The notes under the pieces: generated by a model
What the model saw: only the letters and a program-made list of their open reading frames with translations
What the model was told of the DNA's origin: nothing
Database searches by the model: none
Shown here: positions 51,518-61,846 of the stretch, piece by piece
Layout: every line of letters starts with the position of its first letter
Position numbering within the stretch: position 1 is the stretch's first letter
Assembly (NCBI GenBank): GCA_022009755.1
Contig: CP091722.1
Span: 566,001 to 630,000 of the forward strand
DNA from: Oscillospiraceae bacterium
Lineage (GTDB): Bacteria > Bacillota > Clostridia > Christensenellales > QALW01
Direction of reading: 5' to 3'
DNA length: 64,000 nt
Program-made: the position numbers and the translations under genes

Positions 51518-52162
51518 TTATGATTGTTGCCTTGACCTTTTAATTGGATGGCGAATAACAGTTTTCCATTTTTCTGGTGCTACTTTCCGTGCATCTGATA
51601 AGTAAATTTCGTGATGTAATCGGCTTTCGGTTATATCATTTTCATAACCGTTCTGCGCTATATATTCATCCATTAACGCTACCGTTTGCGGTTCATCGTC
51701 AAATGCGCCTATGTGCATTATTTGAACACACAAGCCCTCATCAACGGTCAGAAATTCCGCCGATGAGCAGTCGAGCTTTTTCTTTTCGGATGCGGTTTCT
51801 ACCGCCCATTCAAAATCCTTTTTAGTAATAAATTCGGGCAGGCGAATGACAGAAATCCAGTTAAATGCAGCTTTATCGGCGTAGTCTATACCATCAACAT
51901 TATCCTGCCACCAAAAGCCCTCCAGCGGAGGAACAACATACTCAAAAAAGCCCTCGATTTTATGCTCTGTTTTATAGCTCATTTTCAGCGTGTAAGCAAC
52001 AGCGTATAGGATACTGATTGCCTTCTGATAAGCGCCGTCAATCTCGTTAGGATTGCCTTTTCCTCGTACAGCAATGTAGTTAGCCTTCGGAACAGTAACA
52101 ATCTCTGGTTTGTTCTTCGGCATATAAAATTCTTTGTATTCTTTTTTGAAATCGAAAGCCAT
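51518..52162 (-). CDS. GyrI-like small-molecule-binding protein
   Basis: 214 residues. Opens FDFKKEYKEFYMPKNKPEIV and TVPKANYIAVRGKGNPNEID, as in GyrI-like (SHS2-fold) proteins of Firmicutes, followed by FFEYVVPPLEGFWW and LCVQIMHIGAFDDEPQTVAL, and the GYENDITESRLHHEIYLSD end. These proteins bind amphipathic compounds and some detoxify or hydrolyse them. It follows the WYL regulator, with a palindrome TGACAC-N3-GTGTCA between, so it is probably that regulator's target. AAGGAGAACATT precedes the start. Confidence 0.88.
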   Translation of the reverse strand: MAFDFKKEYKEFYMPKNKPEIVTVPKANYIAVRGKGNPNEIDGAYQKAISILYAVAYTLKMSYKTEHKIEGFFEYVVPPLEGFWWQDNVDGIDYADKAAFNWISVIRLPEFITKKDFEWAVETASEKKKLDCSSAEFLTVDEGLCVQIMHIGAFDDEPQTVALMDEYIAQNGYENDITESRLHHEIYLSDARKVAPEKWKTVIRHPIKRSRQQS

Positions 52163-52172
52163 AATGTTCTCC

Positions 52173-53132
52173 TTATAAATCTCTATTTATTCTAATTTGT
52201 GAGTAGATTGTACCACACTTATACTGACACCCTGTGTCAAGATTTATATTTTTCATAGATACTTTTGCCTGCTTTGCAACGATGTCCTTGAGATGCGCAG
52301 GCTCTACAATATCCACCTGTGTTCCGAATGATAACAAATACCCGATTAACCATTCATCTTCTGGCATTTCAACAGATACGATTAAATCCCCATTTTCTTC
52401 TGTGCTTATTTGAGTATTATCAAATTCATCATAAACACGATACGAGATTTCTTTGGCAAAGCGCAGTACGATTGTACTATAAACTTGCCCCGACATCTCA
52501 TCTAATTCTGGAAAAGACTTTTTATCAAAAGTGTCTGCAAGCACTTCCAATGTTATAATGCGAGTCAGCTTAAAAATGCGATAGTCCTGTTTTTCCGTAC
52601 AGTACGCTTTCAAATACCACGACATAGATTTATATAACACTTTTAACGGTTGGATAATTCTCTCGCTAATCGTTCCATAGGAGTTGGCGTAGGTTATTTT
52701 CACGCACCTTTGTTGAATTACTGCCGATTTCAGCAATTCAAATTTTGTATTATCAGTTCCGTTATTGCCCCATCTGGAAAAATCCACTTCAAGCCAGCTT
52801 TCTGAACCGACATTAAATATCGCAGAGAGTTTTTGCAGTATTTGGCTGTTGTCAATATTGCTTGTGGAATTGATGCTATGCAAGGCTGTTAGAATTTCTC
52901 GCTTTTCTTCTTCGGTAAGCACAGCTTTATCCATAACAAAGTCATTCATTAAATAAATGCCGCCATTTCGCCCCGCTTCCGCATAAATAGGAATACCTGC
53001 GCCGCTTAGAGCGTCAATATCTCTATAAATCGTTCTTACAGATACTTCAAACTTTTCTGCCAGTTCTGAGGCAGTAGCCCGACCTTTATCAAGTAAGTGA
53101 TATACTATCTTAAACAACCTGCTTTCCTGCAT
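52173..53132 (-). CDS. YafY-type HTH and WYL-domain transcription regulator
   Basis: About 319 residues from the ATG at 53132, with CAAAGGAGAATAAGACA upstream. N-terminal DeoR-like winged helix (RLFKIVYHLLDKGRATASEL, FEVSVRTIYRDIDALSGAGI), a linker, and a WYL domain (about 135-215, CVKITYANSYGTISERIIQP, KSMSWYLKAYC) with a WCX extension. WYL domains bind nucleic acid or small ligands. The last 20 or so residues run through a palindrome and nearly into the GyrI gene; if the A5 run near 52252 were six long the protein would end YKS there, leaving the palindrome intergenic. Confidence 0.88.
   Translation of the reverse strand: MQESRLFKIVYHLLDKGRATASELAEKFEVSVRTIYRDIDALSGAGIPIYAEAGRNGGIYLMNDFVMDKAVLTEEEKREILTALHSINSTSNIDNSQILQKLSAIFNVGSESWLEVDFSRWGNNGTDNTKFELLKSAVIQQRCVKITYANSYGTISERIIQPLKVLYKSMSWYLKAYCTEKQDYRIFKLTRIITLEVLADTFDKKSFPELDEMSGQVYSTIVLRFAKEISYRVYDEFDNTQISTEENGDLIVSVEMPEDEWLIGYLLSFGTQVDIVEPAHLKDIVAKQAKVSMKNINLDTGCQYKCGTIYSQIRINRDL
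52225..52239. promoter_or_regulatory. Operator-like palindrome before the GyrI-like gene
   Basis: TGACAC-CCT-GTGTCA, a perfect 15-base palindrome, 63 bases before the GyrI-like start. A related sequence, TGACAC-GG-TATGACA (53173-53187), lies before the WYL regulator's own start, so both may be bound by it. Confidence 0.55.
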
Positions 53133-53360
53133 TGTCTTATTCTCCTTTGATAATAAGATACCATCAAAAACCTGACACGGTATGACAACATTTATTATAA
53201 TTGATTTGCCGAGCAGTATCAAGTATGCAATTATGAACTTTAATCGCCTGATATAAGAGGTTTAATATCCTATTGCAAGAGATTTCAGACCGTTTCATAA
53301 GAAGCCTCGTTTCTGTAAAATATATAGAGTAGGATTTTACAGGCACAAGGTGGTGAGCTT

Positions 53361-53783
53361 ATGGACGAAAGAAATAATGATTTTGACTTCGATTTTACGC
53401 CAATCGGTCTGGCTATCAAGAAAGCCAGAACAGCACAGGGTATGACGAGAGAACAGCTTGCCCGTATCGTTGACTACGACCCAAGACATTTACAGGCGAT
53501 TGAAAATGAGGGGCAAAAGCCAAGTCTGGAGCTGTTCATTCAGCTTGTGACGATGTTCAACATTTCGGTTGACGAGTACATATTCCCCAATAAAGAAGTC
53601 AATAAGAGTTCCGCCCGCAGACGCTTAGACGCACAGCTCGACAATTTAGATGATAAAGAACTGTCCATTGTAGAAGCAACCGTCAACGGTTTATGTAAGG
53701 CAAAGAGTAAACAGAGGAAAGAAAAACCTCTGTTTTTCTTTTGCCCTTTTTTTAATAGGCAGGAATACCGTATCCGTAAATAA
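53361..53783 (+). CDS. XRE-type HTH regulator, plus strand
   Basis: 140 codons as read. FDFTPIGLAIKKARTAQGMT, then REQLARIVDYDPRHLQAIEN and EGQKPSLELFIQLVTMFNIS: a complete XRE domain; the rest is a short helix ending VEATVNGLCKAK. The last 30 residues (SKQRKEKPLFFFC and on) are translated terminator: an ACAGAGG/CCTCTGT hairpin lies inside. One extra A at GGCAAAGAG (near 53704) would end the protein KAKE at TAA, just before that hairpin. So the true product is probably about 114 residues. Divergent from the WYL regulator. AAGGTGGTGAGCTT upstream. Confidence 0.85.
   Translation: MDERNNDFDFDFTPIGLAIKKARTAQGMTREQLARIVDYDPRHLQAIENEGQKPSLELFIQLVTMFNISVDEYIFPNKEVNKSSARRRLDAQLDNLDDKELSIVEATVNGLCKAKSKQRKEKPLFFFCPFFNRQEYRIRK
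53711..53738 (+). terminator. Terminator inside the apparent end of the XRE gene
   Basis: ACAGAGG (53711-53717)/CCTCTGT (53727-53733) followed by TTTT. Its place inside the reading frame is the main argument for a lost base just upstream. Confidence 0.8.
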
Positions 53784-55514
53784 CGCTGCTGCCGACAGCG
53801 TATTGCTTCTGCCTGCAAGCGTCGCCAGAGTTACCCTCAACGGTATAGACAATGCCGTTTTCGCACTTCTCTACAATGCCCACATGGTCTACCTCGCCGT
53901 CGCACTCCCAATCAAAGAAGATGATTTGACCTGCCGACGGCTCAAAGTCGTTGTCCTGCCATTGCCCACGGTCTTTGAACCATTGCACCCCGTTGACGCA
54001 GCCTGCGAATTTTGGTATCACGCCACTGTCGATATAGCCGCACTCATTCGCACACCAACTTACAAAGCAGGCGCACCATTCCACACGCCCGTCAAAGCCG
54101 TACCAAGACCAATAGGGCTGACCGCCCACATTGCCGACCTGCGATAAAGCAACGGTCACAATTTCGCCGTCACCAACGGAGATACCATAAAGCACCGCAG
54201 ACCAGAGCGAATTGTTTCCTCGGCAAGTAATTCCGATAGCTGCTGTCGCTGTTCCTCATTAAAGCCGTACAGGTCTGTCATTTCATCGGCAGTCTTGTGA
54301 CTGACCGTGATATACAGATAAGTCCGTGTAACGGTGGTTTCCGTCTGCACGATGTTCCCGTGACCGTCGTCGCTCTCGGTTATCTGGGTTTCGGTCTTGC
54401 TTTCTGTCCTGCTGCTGATTTCGTTCATCTCCCAGAAGATACCCGATAAAAGCTGCTTTTTACCCTCGTCCATCGTTGCCACTTCCTGCGGATTGTCTGG
54501 GTCGGTGGCAGTCTTTACGGAATAGACCGCAAGCACCTCTTTCCAGACCGCACGGCTGCCCGACATTTCCAGAACATCATAGGTCGTGCTGCTTTGGATT
54601 TCGTCAAGACGGGTATCGTATTCGGCATTGATTTCCCGTACAACGCTCTGCATTGTCATACCGTTTCCAGAGTCCTCGCCCGAAAAGAAAATGCCGAACA
54701 CCGAGCCTGCAATCAAGGCAATCAGACAGATAACAATAATAATCACGACGGCAATCCAACCGCCTGCGGCAATGGCGGCTACAAGCGCCTTGACGCCTGC
54801 AATAATCGCCTTAACTGCGGCAATCGTAGCTTTTACCGCCGCTTTCACCGCAGCAACCGTAGCCTTGGCGGTGGCTTTTGCCGCCTGCGCAGCCCTTTGA
54901 GCCGCTTTTGCCGAAGCCTTTGCCGCTGCCTTCGTTGCTTTGGCGGAATGCTCGGCTGTTTTGATAGCCGCCTTAGAGGTAGCCTGTGCAGTTTTAACGC
55001 TTTTCTGGGTGGTCTTGACCGTGCCTTTTGCGGTTGCCTTGACCGTCTTTTCTGTATTTCGGGCGGTGGTCTTGACCGTCTTTTTGCCTTGCTGTCGGGT
55101 CTTGATAAACTGAGATTTTGCCCTTTGGGTGCTATCGGGAGCAGAGGAACGGCTTGTAGCCCCGTGACGGATCTGCAAGCCGTTGTTATTCTGTTCGGCG
55201 GCTTTTGCCGCCTTTTTCTGCTTGTAGGACGATATTTTATCCTTTGCCTTGCCGATATTTTCCCTTGTTTCCTTGACCGCCTTTTGACCTTGCTTGTTGA
55301 ATTGGTGGATACCCTCGTCCTTGATACGGTCAGCTCCGTAGGAAAGCCTGTCAGCAGCATATTCCGTAGCGGAGCTTTCATCAGTATAGCAGCCTTGTTC
55401 CGCCTTATCCTTTGTTTTTGCATAAGCGGACTTCATACGCTCGGTAGCAATGGCGGCTTTGTCTATGGTCTTTATCGTGCCTTTGACTGCATCTCTGGTT
55501 TTTATATCAGCCAT
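53752..55514 (-). CDS. CD1107-type transfer protein with CHAP amidase domain (frame-broken)
   Basis: About 587 residues after repair. N-terminal 130 residues are helical and charged, then an Ala/Lys/Thr repeat region (about 130-240, many TVKTTAR- and AKATK-like repeats), one membrane helix (about 248-275, GWIAVVIIIVICLIALIAGS), a linking domain (about 290-440) and a C-terminal CHAP domain with the catalytic Cys in WCACFVSWCANECGY and His in VDHVGIVEKC. The break at GAGGAAACAATT near 54213 needs one A: EENNSLWSAVLYGISVGD. It is the cell-wall hydrolase that opens peptidoglycan for the type IV channel. Downstream of sortase in the transfer operon. Confidence 0.87.
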
Positions 55515-55547
55515 TAAAAGCCTCCTTTCCTTGAAGCGGTACAGATA

Positions 55548-56320
55548 TTAGGCAACCTTTTTTCCCACTACAACAAGCCTGCCGTTTTGTGCGGAGTATT
55601 CGCAGGTAGAAAGCGTAATAAGCCTGTCGCCGTATTCTGCGGTCACACCTGTATCATACAGGGCAAGTTCCTTGCACTTGGCGATATAAGCGTTAAAGGC
55701 GTTTTCATCCTCTGCGTTTACAAAATCGTAGTAGCGGAAGCCTGCCGAGCTGTACGCAACCGTTTTGAACACGGCAATGATTTCATACTCGTCCCTCTTT
55801 GTGAGGGTATCAAAACGAATGGTCTTGTGTTCCTCGTAAAAATCCTTGCTCTTGTAATTCTCCAATGCGCCGAACATCTTTTGCCCCTTGATGTGATGAC
55901 CGTAAATAACAAGGTTATCGCTCGTCAATAGGTCGCAATTTTCCTGCACATACGGCGTACCTAAATCGCTGTACTCCTTTTCAAAATTGTGCTTCAGATA
56001 ATAATTGGGGTTGTTCGGGGTCTGCATTACGGGAAAGTTGATATTCGTGCCGGCAATCGAAAGCCATCCGACCATATCCGTATTTTGCAGATACAGCTCG
56101 CCGTATTCCGCAAGCACGGTTTCTTCCTCCGTGAGCAGAACATCGGCAGTTTCACTTTCGCCTGTCTGCGCCTGTTCCACAACCTCGGCAATTTTTTCAA
56201 AGACTTCTTCCTGCTCGCTTTCGTGCGCATAGTGGCTGTAAATACGGAAGCCGCAAAAAGCCGCCGCACCTAACAGGCACACGGCGGCAATCATACAAAT
56301 GATTTTTTGTATTTCTTCAT
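55548..56320 (-). CDS. srtB: Class B sortase of the conjugative element (frame-broken at start)
   Basis: About 257 residues after repair. ATG at 56320 with AAAGGACAACGCTT upstream, reading MKKYKKIICMIAAVCLLGAA if the A6 run (T6 on plus, 56303-56308) is seven. N-terminal membrane helix, then the sortase B barrel: YGHHIKGQKMFG (catalytic His) and LITLSTCEYSAQNGRLVVVG (catalytic Cys in TLSTC, Arg in NGRLVVVG). Sortases in these ICEs attach element-encoded surface proteins to the wall. Between VirB4-side genes and CD1107, the usual place. Confidence 0.9.
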
Positions 56321-56404
56321 AAGCGTTGTCCTTTCTTATTCTGTTTTTAGGGGCAAAAAATAACGCCCACATTTTCTGTGAGCGTTACTGTTGCAATATT
56401 GATT

Positions 56405-57698
56405 TCAGATACAAAATGCGGCATAGAGAGGAACAATTTTTTTGTTATCCTCAAAGCCGAAGTTTTTGGCAGAGAGCTTGATAGCATAAGCGGGCTTGTA
56501 GGTGTCCATATAGACCTTCAAGCTCTTGGCTCTGGTGTTGTCGGCAGATTTGACCTCAATGGGAATGAGCTGCCCGTCACGCTGAATGATAAAATCAATT
56601 TCAGCCCCACGCTCGGACTCCCAATAGTAGGTGTGGTAGCCGTTAATGGTAAGCTGCACATTGACATAGTTCTCCGCCATACCGCCCTTGAAGTCGTTAA
56701 TTTCCTCGACCATATAGAGGATGTCATTGGCGGCTAAATCTTTCTTGGCGCAAAGCAGCCCTAAGTCGGACACATAAATCTTGAACGCATCAATATCACG
56801 GTAGTTTTCAAGGGGTTTTTTGATTTGTTCGACCTTATAGACCTGTGACACGATACCAGACAAGCAAAGCCATTCGATTGCATTTTCAAATTCGGAAGCC
56901 CGTCCGCCTTTCTTAATCAGCTTATATTGGAACGGGTATTCTTCTTTGAAAGCTGAACGGTAATATTATCATAAGCAAGTCTGGTTTTCTTGATTTCATT
57001 CAAGTTGTTATACTTGCTCATATCATTGAGATAGCTTGCAAGTATCGTGTCCTGCGTATGGCGGACAAGGATATAATCCTTTGTTTCGGCGAACTGCATC
57101 ACGCACTCCGGCATCCCGCCGACCACAAGATACTGACGGTAAAGCTGCATTGCGGCATCGTGCAAGGCAGACGGCAGCGGCGTATCGGTTTGGAAGCACT
57201 TTTTAATCTGCTCTACCAAATCGTCCTCACCGAGCGCCAACATAAATTCCTCCATATCCATAGGATAAAGCGTTTTCATATCGACCTTTCCTACGGGAAA
57301 GAGAATTTCGCTCTGTTGACCGCAACGCCGAGCAAGCTGCCTGCGACGATGATGTGATAATCTGGAGCGTCCTCGCAAAAGTATTTGAGCGAAGTCAACG
57401 CCCTTTCGCAGAGCTGCACCTCGTCAAATACGATCAGCGTTTTTTCCTTTACGATGGTCTGACCTGCGATATGGGATAAAATCGGTATCAGATAATCGGG
57501 GCTGATGTTTTCCTCAAAGGTTTCGTTCAGCTTTGGATTGGTTTCAAAGTTGAAGTATGCCACATTTTCGTAGTGGGTGCGCCCGAACTCCAGAATGGAA
57601 TAGGTCTTTCCGACCTGTCTTGCGCCCTGTAAAATAAGCGGTTTGCGGTGTTCGCTTTCTTTCCACGCTTCCAAGAAGCCCATAATCTTTCTATACAT
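56405..57698 (-). CDS. AAA ATPase with DUF4143 domain (two frame breaks)
   Basis: About 431 residues after repair. Walker A LILQGARQVGKTYSILEFG (about residues 22-40), Walker B TLIVFDEVQLCE (about 86-97), sensor SLLGVAV, then the DUF4143 nuclease-like domain with ERGAEIDFIIQRDGQLIPIE and VKSADNTRAKSL (PD-(D/E)XK-like D...E-x-K core). Breaks near 57295 (one C or T missing before GTAGGAAAGG: SFPVGKVDMKTLYPMD) and near 56922 (CGTTCC read as CGTTTCC: NTRFQYKLIKKGG). Such proteins are common in gut bacteria and unassigned. It is not a standard transfer gene; it is probably cargo inserted between VirB4 and sortase, with a 143-base gap on one side. Confidence 0.83.
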
Positions 57699-57841
57699 AA
57701 GCAGTCCTCCTTAAAGGTACTGACCATAGTATAGCAGATATTCGTGCAATCAATGAAATTTCCTTGAATTTTCACACTAATCAGCACGATTATTTTTAGC
57801 AACCTCTCACGATACGACACGAACACCGCAATTTCTGCATT

Positions 57842-60171
57842 TTATACCTCTCCGAACTTGGTCGTCATCAGCTTGTAAAGCTCGGTATTGCGAGGGAACT
57901 TGTTGACAAACGGCACAAGAGAGCTGCCGACCTTGAGAAGCCCCTGTCCTGCGCCGACATTCGTGATATAGCTGAGCTGAAGGTCGGAGATATTAAGGAG
58001 CTTGGCAAGCTCGATACGGTCTGTGGACGCTTGGTTGAGCATAATGATAAACTCGCTGTTGGCAAGCATTGTTCTTGCCGTGTGGCTCTGCAAAAGGTCG
58101 TCCACATTCTGCGTAATGCCCGTGCAGTACGCACCGTATTTCTTACTCTTTTCCAGAGCGTAAAGAGGAAGTTGGCGGAGTATTCGTGCTGAAAGAGCAG
58201 ATAAATCTCATCAATAAAAATGAAAGTGTTTCTGCCTTTGGCTCTGTTCTGGGTAATACGGTTCAAGATGCTGTCAAGAACAACAAGCATACCGATAGGC
58301 TGTAACTGCTTGCCGAGGTCAAGAATGTCATAGCAGATAAGGCGGCTGTGGGTATCCACATTCGTATGCTTGGCAAAGGTGTTCAAAGAGCCATCCGTGA
58401 AAAGCTCAATGGCAAGGGCGATTTCCTGCGCTTCTGGCTCGTCCTGCTTCAACAGCTCCTCACGGAAGTCCTGCAAGGTCGGCGGCGTTCCCATATAGTT
58501 GCCTTGCTGATAGTACCGATACACCGAAGCGGTACAGCGGTCAATGATAGATTTCTGCTTTGCGCCAAGACTGCTGCCGCCGATGAGCTGTTCGCAAAGG
58601 GACAAAATAAACTCCGATTTCAAGATAACGGGGTTTGCACCGTCACCGTAATCGGAGTTCATATCCATAGCGTTGATATGGTTTTCGCTCGTTGCCGAGA
58701 TGTGAATGACCTCGCCCTGCATTGCCTTAACAAGCGGCGAATACTCTCGCTCTGGGTCAATGATGATAATATCGGCGTTGGGGTCGGTCAGAATGATGTT
58801 CGTCATTTCTTCCTTTGCCGTAAAGGATTTGCCTGCACCCGATACGCCGAGGATAAAGGAATTACCGTTGAGCAGGTGGCGGCGGTTGGCGATAATCATA
58901 TTCTTGCTGATTACATTCTGCCCGTAATAAACGCCGTTCTCGTGATAGATTTCCTGCACCCGAAACGGAATAAACACCGCAAGACTTTCCGTTGTAAGGG
59001 TGCGCAGGGCGTCAATCTTTCGCACACCGAAAGGCAGCACCGTATTTAAGCCGTCCATCTGCTGATATTTCAGCACGGCAAACTGACACAGGTGCTTTCT
59101 GGCAGTCGTAAGCAACGCTTCTGTGTCGCTGTCAAGCTGCTCCTTGCTGTCAGCCGTATGCACCATAGTCAGCACGGCGAACATCATTCTCTGGTCACGG
59201 GTCGTAAGGTCATCAAGAAACTCCTTGCTTTCTTTTCGCTGCTGCTCCAAGTCATACGGTACAACGGCAGAAATTGTTGTTCTGGTTTTGCTTTCGCTGC
59301 CAATTCGTGATATTGGTTTCCACGCCGAGCAGTCGGTTTTCCACCTCTCGCACGGCTTCATCTGTGGGAACGGGGATAATGTCAACGGAGAGCATCATAT
59401 TTCTGTTCAGCTCACAAAGCTCCGCTACCATACTGTCCTTGATATAGGCGGCGTATTCTCTGAGGAAAATCACACGCCCGTATCTGTCGCCCATTCTGAA
59501 ACAGTCCTTTTCAAACTCAAAGGTGTCGGGACAGATAAAGTCCTTGAAGTCGTGACCCTTTCGCATCGTCTGGGAAATATCGAAACGGAACGCCGTTTCT
59601 TCACCTGTGCGGTAAAGTCGTGAAAAATACGGAGCTTTTCTTCGGCTTCAAGCTCTACGCAGCGTGACCCCAGACGGGAAAAGTGTGCAATAAGGTCAGC
59701 GCCCACACGGGCGAAATAGTTTCGGGCTTCCTCAATGTTTTTCTTGTTGACAGATACCGTCACATACTTGTCCTGCACAATGGAATTTGCTCCCGTCGCT
59801 TTCTCAAGGAGCATCTTGTTATATTCCTTGCGGTACTTATCCAGACCGTCATCAGCCATAGGAATGAGTATCGTCTGTTCAAAGTCCGCTTTGTTTAAGC
59901 GGCGGTTATTGATAGTGATTTTCGTAGTAGCTCCGCTGTCAAGAGAATTAAGCAGCTCCGAGTATTCAAGGAACATCGCTTCCTTATCCTCACGGCTTGC
60001 TACGGCGTAATTGATGTCCTCAAATTTGAATGTCTTAGCGTACTTGTTCTTGCCGACAAGGAAGATACCGTCCTCCCAGATAGTTTTAATTGGGATAACG
60101 CTCTGTACCGATTTCGGCACGACAAACTTCTCCTTGTCCTGTTTGAACAGGTTTTTGAGTGTTTTAAGCAT
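57842..60171 (-). CDS. VirB4/TraE-type conjugation ATPase (three frame breaks)
   Basis: About 777 residues after repair. Start at 60171 with AGGAGGCGTTG upstream, overlapping PrgI by 8 bases. N-terminal part LKTLKNLFKQDKEKFVVPKS; Walker A LGVSGAGKSFTAKEEM; ADIIIIDPEREYSPLVKAM; Walker B NTFIFIDEIYLLF; and the C-terminal LLQSHTARTMLANSEFIIML. Breaks: near 59610 (GACTTTACC read with TTTT: DFYRTGEETAFRFDISQ), near 59272 (AATTTCTG read with TTTTT or TT: NNNFSAVVPYDLEQQ), near 58137 (AGAAATACG read with AAAA: VRKYGAYCTGITQNV). All motifs intact. It powers assembly of the type IV secretion channel. Confidence 0.92.
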
Positions 60172-60529
60172 TGTTCTTCAACGCCTCCTTTTCGTGATTT
60201 TGAATTGTTGCTTTCAGCGTTTCATAGTAGAGATTATCGGGGTGAAACATCAGCTTTTTCGGCATAAGGAACTCCGATTTTATCCACGCCCAGACAAACT
60301 GCTCGGCGTTCATACCGTTGTATTTGACAAAGCCCATCAGCGCAAAAGGCGCAGCACCGAGGATACATACCCAACTGAGGGTTTCCGTTCCGAAGTGCGG
60401 GCGCAGCAGAAAATACAGACCTACCGCCACGCCGCAGGCAAGCATCGAAAAAATGAACTGTCTGAGCGACAGTCCGAAAAACATACTTTCCGTGTAATTG
60501 CGGATTTCCTTGTTTATCTTAACTTCCAA
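60164..60529 (-). CDS. PrgI-family transfer protein
   Basis: 121 residues. EVKINKEIRNYTESMFFGLS at the N-terminus, two membrane helices (about 23-42 and 48-68) and the C-terminal LMFHPDNLYYETLKATIQ. This matches the PrgI/VirB3-like membrane proteins that precede VirB4 in Gram-positive type IV systems. The stop overlaps the VirB4 start. Frame intact. Confidence 0.9.
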   Translation of the reverse strand: MEVKINKEIRNYTESMFFGLSLRQFIFSMLACGVAVGLYFLLRPHFGTETLSWVCILGAAPFALMGFVKYNGMNAEQFVWAWIKSEFLMPKKLMFHPDNLYYETLKATIQNHEKEALKNNA

Positions 60530-60544
60530 TTCGTCGCACCTCCT

Positions 60545-61381
60545 TTATAAGCCCATCATTTCTCTTACAACACGGTCGGACATTTTGACTGCACCTACAA
60601 GGACGAGCATATTAAATACAAGCTCTCCGATATAGCTCCATACCATAGACACCGCAGCGGCATTAGGGTCAACCGCAGGGGGCGAAGCCGCAAAGAGCGA
60701 GAAGATGATACAGGCAAGCACAATGATTGCGCCCTCCAGACACACGGCGGCATAGCTCTTGATAAAGCTCTTGCCGACGCTCTGGCTCGGCTCTCCCGCA
60801 AAAGTGGAAAGCGGAACAGGGGCAATGGCGGTATAAAGGTACAGCTTAAAAAATCTGCCGTACACCGACATAATCATAATGAACGACAGCACCGTAATGA
60901 ACAAACCGCCTATCAGCGTGACCGCCCATAACGGGATACTCTCAAAAAAGCCGCAGTCCTCAACAGCGGTCACGATTTCAGACGGCAATACCGTCTGCTG
61001 TGCCGTTCCGAAGCCTGCGGCGTTCATAATGGTTGAAATAAGTCCCTGTACGATATTGAAAAGAGCCATCATCAGCTCCAAGCCATAGGTCACAGCACCT
61101 TTGGCAAGGGCGAAGCGGATAAACAGTTTTAATGCGTGTTCTGGTTTCTTGACTTCTGCAAAGCTGCCGCAGGTACGCATTACGCCTACGACGAAAAAGA
61201 GAACGAGCAACGCAAGCCCGATTGCCTGCACTGCGCCGTGTATATTTACGATAACATTCCATATCGTGCCGCCCTTAAAGCTCTCTGGGGATTGGGTAAT
61301 GAGCTGCCATATCTCCGACAGCTTCTCATTCCAAGTTTCAAGAGCGTTCTCCAAGTTCTGCACAATCCAATTATCAGACAT
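60545..61381 (-). CDS. VirB6/TrbL-like membrane protein of the transfer channel
   Basis: 278 residues with about six membrane helices (for example residues 48-68 and 155-185, IGGLFITVLSFIMIMSVYGR). N-terminal DNWIVQNLENALETWNEKLS and the helix AVQAIGLALLVLFFVVGVMR are characteristic of the CD0411/TrbL-like proteins of Tn1549-type elements. Positioned between the Maff2 pilin-like gene and PrgI. Intact frame, with GGAGGTGG shortly before the start. Confidence 0.9.
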   Translation of the reverse strand: MSDNWIVQNLENALETWNEKLSEIWQLITQSPESFKGGTIWNVIVNIHGAVQAIGLALLVLFFVVGVMRTCGSFAEVKKPEHALKLFIRFALAKGAVTYGLELMMALFNIVQGLISTIMNAAGFGTAQQTVLPSEIVTAVEDCGFFESIPLWAVTLIGGLFITVLSFIMIMSVYGRFFKLYLYTAIAPVPLSTFAGEPSQSVGKSFIKSYAAVCLEGAIIVLACIIFSLFAASPPAVDPNAAAVSMVWSYIGELVFNMLVLVGAVKMSDRVVREMMGL

Positions 61382-61475
61382 TCGACCACCTCCTTATTGA
61401 TTTGGATAACGGGGGCAATTCCGCAAAGCGGATCTGCCCCCGTTACCGTCAGTCTTGTGTCAATCTGTTGTTCTC

Positions 61476-61831
61476 TCAGCCTGTGATAAGGGTCAAGATT
61501 TCTTTCGCAAAGGTAATGACCACACCGCCTGCAAGGGTCAAAAAGCCGTTTGCTCTCTGGGACGGGTCGTGAGATTTGAGAGAAAGACCAATCTGCACAA
61601 TGCCGAAGCCGAGCATAATCATACCGACAGCTCTCACCAGACCGAAAATAAAGTCGGACAGGTTATTGACTACAGCAATAGGGTCATTCGCCGCAAAAGC
61701 GGTCACGGATGTTCCCACAACAAAGGTCAATGCCATTACTGCTGTGCAGTAAAAGCGGAACCCCTTTCTGACCTTGCCAGACATCGGCAGCTTTCGGTTT
61801 TCTTGCCCTCATTGTTCTTAAAAAGTTTCAT
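61476..61831 (-). CDS. Maff2-family pilin-like protein (frame-broken near start)
   Basis: About 118 residues after repair. ATG at 61831 behind AAGGAGGATTTATCT reads MKLFKNNEGKKNRKLPMSGK if the A4 run (T4 on plus, 61798-61801) is five; without this the body has only an internal ATG at 61784 with no ribosome site. It has a signal-like helix (FRFYCTAVMALTFVVGTSVT, ending AFAAND) and two further helices (IFGLVRAVGMIMLGFGIVQI and FLTLAGGVVITFAKEILTLI). Maff2 proteins are VirB2-like in size and topology and lie between VirD4 and VirB6. Confidence 0.88.
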
Positions 61832-61846
61832 AGATAAATCCTCCTT

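Noticed and set aside
54900..55130. Repeat array or CRISPR-like repetition
   Set aside because: The periodicity is that of coding for Ala/Lys/Thr-rich protein repeats, with no constant repeat and unique spacer structure.
54594..55517. 307-codon plus-strand frame rich in Cys, Arg and Gly
   Set aside because: Arises from the complement of the Ala/Lys/Thr repeat codons of the CD1107-type protein.
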